From the NCBI RefSeq assembly GCF_014195535.1, contig NZ_JACIBY010000005.1:379845-443844 (forward strand): a stretch of 64,000 bases of DNA, given 5' to 3'. The notes under the pieces are model-generated. The model did no database searches and was not told the origin of the DNA. It was given only the letters and a program-made list of their open reading frames with translations. Below are positions 60,821-64,000 of this stretch, piece by piece. The position numbers and the translations under genes are program-made. Every line of letters starts with the position of its first letter. Position 1 is the stretch's first letter. Origin of the DNA: Runella defluvii (GTDB lineage Bacteria; Bacteroidota; Bacteroidia; Cytophagales; Spirosomataceae).

Positions 60821-61604
60821 GGAATTGTTTGAGGGAATCAAACAGCAAGCCAAGGCGTTTGAAGCGATTTCGTTGGCCGAAATGGACAGCGTAAAGCTGA
60901 TGAACCGTACCGATGCCAAGTTTGTGATTCCGCTCGGAATGTTCTCGGTTATTCTCTCCGATTTGCTTCCTCATTACCGTATTTTGGAGGTAAACGGCCT
61001 GCGCCTAGCCGACTATGAAACGTTGTATTTTGATACCGACTCCTTGCAACTTTATCACGAACATCAGTCGGGAAGGCTTAATCGCTACAAGATTCGTCAG
61101 CGTAACTACGTGCAGTCAAACCTCATTTTTACGGAAGTTAAATTTAAGAATAATAAAGGGCGTACCATCAAAACACGAGTGAGCCAACAACAACTTCCTG
61201 GCGAAAAGATGGAGGATAATGTTTGTGGTTTCCTACAACGGCAGACGCCGTTTGCTGCCACCGACTTACAGCCCGTTTTGTGGGTGGACTATACCCGCAT
61301 GACCCTTGTAAGTAGAACTACTGCCGAACGGCTTACGCTGGATTTAAACCTGACGTTTCGAAACGAAAAGACGGTTAAAAATTATGCTCCAGTTGTCGTC
61401 GCCGAAGTAAAGCAAGAGTCGCTCAAGCACTCGTTTTTTCTGGATCTGATGAAAAAGTATAAACTCAGAGAAGGGTCAATTAGTAAATATTGCCTGGGCA
61501 TTATCAGCCTTTACAACCACGTCAAGTACAATCGGTTTAAATCAAAACTCAATCATTTACACAAACTAGCGCATGCTTTTTCTGCAAGAACTCACCACGC
61601 CTGA
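60768..61604 (+). CDS. VTC domain polyphosphate polymerase
   Basis: A 278-residue protein of the VTC/tubular CYTH-like superfamily, known for making polyphosphate from ATP. The CYTH-like tunnel residues are visible: NRTDAKFVIPLGMFSVIL, ETLYFDTDSLQLYHEHQS, NRYKIRQRNYVQSN (Lys and Arg that bind phosphates), FTEVKFKNNKGRTIKTRV, LWVDYTRMTLVSRT and VVVAEVKQESLKHSFF. Start is uncertain: ATG at 60768 overlaps the previous gene by 53 bp in another frame; no other ATG lies near the conserved part. The downstream DUF4956 gene overlaps by 32 bp, and this pairing is well known. Confidence 0.88.
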   Translation: MTARASSFRLKNTATTTEELFEGIKQQAKAFEAISLAEMDSVKLMNRTDAKFVIPLGMFSVILSDLLPHYRILEVNGLRLADYETLYFDTDSLQLYHEHQSGRLNRYKIRQRNYVQSNLIFTEVKFKNNKGRTIKTRVSQQQLPGEKMEDNVCGFLQRQTPFAATDLQPVLWVDYTRMTLVSRTTAERLTLDLNLTFRNEKTVKNYAPVVVAEVKQESLKHSFFLDLMKKYKLREGSISKYCLGIISLYNHVKYNRFKSKLNHLHKLAHAFSARTHHA

Positions 61605-62232
61605 TACCTTTGAGTGGTTTAATAAACTACCCGAAAAGTTTTTTGTACGCCTGCTCGTTGATGTGCTCACCACAACGATTCTTGTACGTCTGATTTATTA
61701 CCGTATTTACCGCCGTACCGACTTATTTTTGACGTTTTTTGGCTTCAACTTTGTGATTTTCCTCATCACGTACCTTCTCAATAAAGTACAGATGTCGATG
61801 GGAGCCGCTTTTGGACTTTTCGCGGTCTTCTCAATGTTGCGCTACCGTACCGAGGGACTGTCGGCCAAAGACATGACGTACTTGTTTATCGTGATTTCGG
61901 TGGGGTTGATTTCGGCCATTATCAAAGGTAGTTGGGACGAGTTAGGGCTTGTTAACGGAATGATTTTATTGGTGGTGTGGCTTTTGGAAGGAAATTTGCT
62001 TATCAAAAGAGAGCTGACCAAAAACATCCAATACGACCGCATCGAGCTCATCACGCCCGAGCGTCAAGAAGAGTTATTGGAAGATTTGCGCGCCCGAACA
62101 GGCTTAGCCGTTCACCGCGTAGAAATTCAAACGATGGATTTTTTGAAGGACTCGGCTCTTATCATGATTTTTTATTACCAAGGAACGGTAAAAAATCAAG
62201 TGCTAAGGGTGGCTCACAATCCGACCGAGTAA
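61573..62232 (+). CDS. DUF4956 membrane protein
   Basis: A 219-residue membrane protein with about four helices (LLVDVLTTTILVRLIYY, LFLTFFGFNFVIFLITYLL, AAFGLFAVFSMLRYRT, FIVISVGLISAIIKG and MILLVVWLLEGNLLI). The YRTEGLSAKDMTYLF motif and the C-terminal soluble part (DRIELITPERQEELLEDLR, VHRVEIQTMDFLKDSA) are typical of DUF4956, the regular partner of VTC-type polyphosphate polymerases. The last residues VLRVAHNPTE are encoded by a copy of the TGAG-loop repeat, so the native C-terminus may have been replaced. Confidence 0.9.
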   Translation: MLFLQELTTPDTFEWFNKLPEKFFVRLLVDVLTTTILVRLIYYRIYRRTDLFLTFFGFNFVIFLITYLLNKVQMSMGAAFGLFAVFSMLRYRTEGLSAKDMTYLFIVISVGLISAIIKGSWDELGLVNGMILLVVWLLEGNLLIKRELTKNIQYDRIELITPERQEELLEDLRARTGLAVHRVEIQTMDFLKDSALIMIFYYQGTVKNQVLRVAHNPTE

Positions 62233-62258
62233 ATCGTGACAAGGGTTGCTCACAACCC
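62207..62258. repeat. Two copies of the TGAG-loop hairpin repeat
   Basis: A degenerate copy starts at 62207 inside the end of the DUF4956 gene (AAGGGTGGCTCACAATCCG), and a good copy GGGTTGCTCACAACCC starts at 62243, 36 bases on. The downstream CAAAGAGCAAGAGGCAAAA matches the flanks of the arrays near 35 and 39.7 kb. Confidence 0.7.
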
Positions 62259-62315
62259 GCTCGAAGACGAACAAAGAGCAAGAGGCAAAACTAAAAACAG
62301 GAAACCGTCAAAAAA

Positions 62316-62975
62316 ATGAAAAAAATAGCAATCGCAGCCTTCGTATGTTTACCGTTTTTGGGGCAAGCCCAAGCAACGGACATTGGTTTGTGGTCGGGCG
62401 TGGGGGTGGAGAAAAAAATCACCAAATCGCTTTCAGTGAGTGTAAATACACAGTTCCGTTTTACCGATAACGTTTCCATCTTACGGGCATACCTGGGCGA
62501 AGCTGGCGTGTCGTACAAACTTAACAAGCGCTGGGAAGTAAGCGGATATTACCGTTTTATAGGTCGTCGGAAGAAAAATGACGATAAAACAGGCTACGAA
62601 TACCGTCCTTACCACCGTTTTTATGCCGATATTGCTTACGACCGTAAAATCTGGAAGTTGAAATTTGATTATCGTTTGCGGTACCAAAACCAGTTTATGG
62701 ACGACGACAGCGGCCTCGAAAACGACAAAAGCTATGTGCGTAACAAATTTGAAGTATCTTATCCCAACAAATCGCGCTTCACCCCCTACGTTTCGACCGA
62801 CTTTTTTTATCAGCTAGGCGGCGTTGGATTTGATCAAATGCGAAACAAAGGCGGGATTGAGTTTGCCATCAATAAACGTAACAAAATTGATGTTTCAGGC
62901 TTTACGGATTACCGACTTCAAGGTAGCCAAGAGAATCGTTTTTTAATTGGTGTTTCGTATAAGTTGAAGCTCTGA
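62316..62975 (+). CDS. DUF2490 outer-membrane protein
   Basis: A 219-residue secreted protein with a signal peptide (MKKIAIAAFVCLPFLGQAQ). The DUF2490 pattern of barrel strands is visible: DIGLWSGVGVEKKIT, LSVSVNTQFRFTDNV, AYLGEAGVSYKLNKRWEVSG, YRPYHRFYADIAYDRK, KLKFDYRLRYQNQFM, RNKFEVSYPNKSRFTPYVS and FLIGVSYKLKL. DUF2490 proteins are presumed outer-membrane porins or assembly proteins. It ends the CotH-VTC cluster. Its last 7 bases approach the convergent LytTR gene, with no terminator visible. Confidence 0.87.
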   Translation: MKKIAIAAFVCLPFLGQAQATDIGLWSGVGVEKKITKSLSVSVNTQFRFTDNVSILRAYLGEAGVSYKLNKRWEVSGYYRFIGRRKKNDDKTGYEYRPYHRFYADIAYDRKIWKLKFDYRLRYQNQFMDDDSGLENDKSYVRNKFEVSYPNKSRFTPYVSTDFFYQLGGVGFDQMRNKGGIEFAINKRNKIDVSGFTDYRLQGSQENRFLIGVSYKLKL

Positions 62976-62981
62976 TTTTTG

Positions 62982-63740
62982 TCAACTTTTAACCACTGCT
63001 AACCGTTCCATTAAGGATTTGTGCTTTCCTTCAGGTATTTGAACCTCTTCATTCTTTAAAAAAAGTTTATTTGTTTCAATTTTAGAGAGTTGGTGTAAGT
63101 TAATGACGACAGAGCGTGACAGTTTGTAAAAGTAAAATGGAAGTTCGCGTAGGATGTTTCCCATAGGTGATGAAACAAATATGAAGCTATACGTCTTTTG
63201 TGGATATATGTCTCCAAAATATTCTCTGGAGAGATACAGCCTAGAATAATTACCGCTTGCTTCAATATATAAAATCTCTTTTATTTTTACACCGATGTGC
63301 CCTTTATCAGCTGGAAGAAATAAATATTCCAGCTGGTTTTGTTGAGGAGATGGAAGATTACCTGCGTTGAAATTATGAAGCGCTATTTCTATTTGTACTA
63401 CTAATTCATTCATCCGCAGTGGCTTTTCAAAAAAAGCAGCCGGATGGGTCTTTTTTATACTTTCTCTGAGTTCAAGAGGTGTATGTCCAGTCATATAAAT
63501 AATTGGAATCCAGTTGATTTTCAATAGCTCCAAAGCCGTGGTAATTCCGTCTTCTGGGCCATCTAATTCGATGTCAATCAAGGCAATATCAACAAAGTTT
63601 TGTTGGATGATTTTGACAGCTTCTTTTAAATTTTTTGCAGCTCCCAACACCGTTATCCCTGCTTTTTGAAGGCTTTGTTTGATATTTTCGGCAAAAAATG
63701 GGTCGTCTTCTACGAGAAGGAGATTTGTTCCTAGTTCCAT
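62982..63740 (-). CDS. LytTR family response regulator (second)
   Basis: A 252-residue response regulator. The receiver domain has the acidic E11-D12-D13 and phosphoacceptor D56 (IALIDIELD), then a threonine (YMTGHTPLE) and Lys (FFEKPLRMNE). A LytTR DNA-binding domain follows (LPADKGHIGVKIKEILYIE, RELPFYFYKLSRSVVINLHQ, KIETNKLFLKNEEVQIPEGK). The ATG at 63740 is chosen; the frame runs 105 bp further into the kinase gene's 3' region. It probably pairs with the partial kinase upstream. Confidence 0.9.
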   Translation of the reverse strand: MELGTNLLLVEDDPFFAENIKQSLQKAGITVLGAAKNLKEAVKIIQQNFVDIALIDIELDGPEDGITTALELLKINWIPIIYMTGHTPLELRESIKKTHPAAFFEKPLRMNELVVQIEIALHNFNAGNLPSPQQNQLEYLFLPADKGHIGVKIKEILYIEASGNYSRLYLSREYFGDIYPQKTYSFIFVSSPMGNILRELPFYFYKLSRSVVINLHQLSKIETNKLFLKNEEVQIPEGKHKSLMERLAVVKS

Positions 63741-63756
63741 AATTTCAATAAGTCTA

Positions 63757-64000
63757 TTAGCTTTTTGACGTGATTTTTGGTTTGACTGTGCAGTCAAAAG
63801 ACAAATCAAAACGGCAACCTCCATCCTGTTTGAATGTTGCATCACCGTTTAATGTATCCGTCATAAGTCTGATAAGTTGCATACCAAACTCCCCCTTTTT
63901 GTGATCAGTAACAAAGCCAGGGCCATTGTCTAAAAATGTAAATGAAATAATACCAGCCTTCAAAGTACATCGAACTATAAGTGAAGGTGCAGGATTATTC
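63757..64000 (-). CDS. Sensor histidine kinase, C-terminal end (truncated by window edge)
   Basis: The final part of a histidine kinase HATPase domain. Visible are the G1-type FLDNGPGF motif and GMQLIRLMTDTLNGDATF, followed by RFDLSFDCTVKP and the stop. The 5' part, with the phosphoacceptor histidine and sensor domain, lies beyond base 64000. It precedes the LytTR regulator at 62982-63740 by 16 bases on the same strand. Confidence 0.8.
   Translation of the reverse strand, partial: NNPAPSLIVRCTLKAGIISFTFLDNGPGFVTDHKKGEFGMQLIRLMTDTLNGDATFKQDGGCRFDLSFDCTVKPKITSKS

Overview
The window looks like a chromosomal segment of a gliding-type Bacteroidota, most likely order Cytophagales (Spirosomataceae/Runella-like). 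The evidence is T9SS type A and type B C-terminal sorting domains on secreted proteins, a GldA-like ABC ATPase, many SusD-era-style signal-peptide and lipoprotein genes, LytTR two-component pairs, an ELWxxDGT protein, DUF4301 and DUF2490 genes, and promoters of the TTG / TAnnTTTG kind. No rRNA or tRNA gene and no CRISPR array was seen. The taxonomic placement is an inference from gene content.

Layout. 0-5.9 kb: 3' part of RNase R, an AhpD-like protein with the radical-SAM enzyme ArsS (arsenosugar pair), a sterol-desaturase-type membrane oxygenase, an aldo/keto reductase and an atypical SDR. 5.9-10.5 kb: a stress-signalling-like group of ECF sigma factor, membrane protein with carboxypeptidase-regulatory and TonB-C domains, and a divergent von Willebrand A lipoprotein, then an outer-membrane barrel. 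10.7-20.1 kb: SDR, sulfatase, a giant ELWxxDGT protein, an ICMT-like methyltransferase, a serine hydrolase and a Tat-exported Gfo/Idh/MocA oxidoreductase. 20.2-25.3 kb: housekeeping purM and alaS with small membrane or secreted proteins between them.

25.4-30.5 kb is the outstanding region: a visibly AT-rich, tightly overlapping four-gene operon on the minus strand (cytosine-5 DNA methyltransferase, HD-domain phosphohydrolase, ORC/AAA-like P-loop ATPase, and an unrecognised two-lobed alpha/beta protein). It is bracketed by copies of one short repeat that forms a 33-bp tandem array on the right side. It has no recognisable restriction endonuclease and is the best candidate for an undescribed defence or conflict system.

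30.5-51.8 kb: a second sterol-desaturase-type protein, an NfeD/flotillin pair, a beta-propeller protein, AI-2E-type transporter, penicillin-acylase-family hydrolase, T9SS-secreted purple-acid-type phosphatase, Rpn-type PD-(D/E)XK nuclease, Nudix hydrolase, DUF4301, a T9SS Ig-repeat protein and GldA-like ATPase. 51.9-64 kb: ribBA, a T9SS type B protein, a LytS/LytTR two-component pair, then a CotH-CotH-hypothetical-VTC-DUF4956-DUF2490 cluster, and a second LytTR regulator with a truncated kinase gene at the window edge.

The intergenic DNA is unusually rich in palindromic repeats. One superfamily with a GGTT-N-TGAG-N-AACC core recurs at four places, including eight units of a 69-bp tandem array, and appears to have supplied the last codons of one gene. 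Several others form long perfect hairpins between convergent genes.
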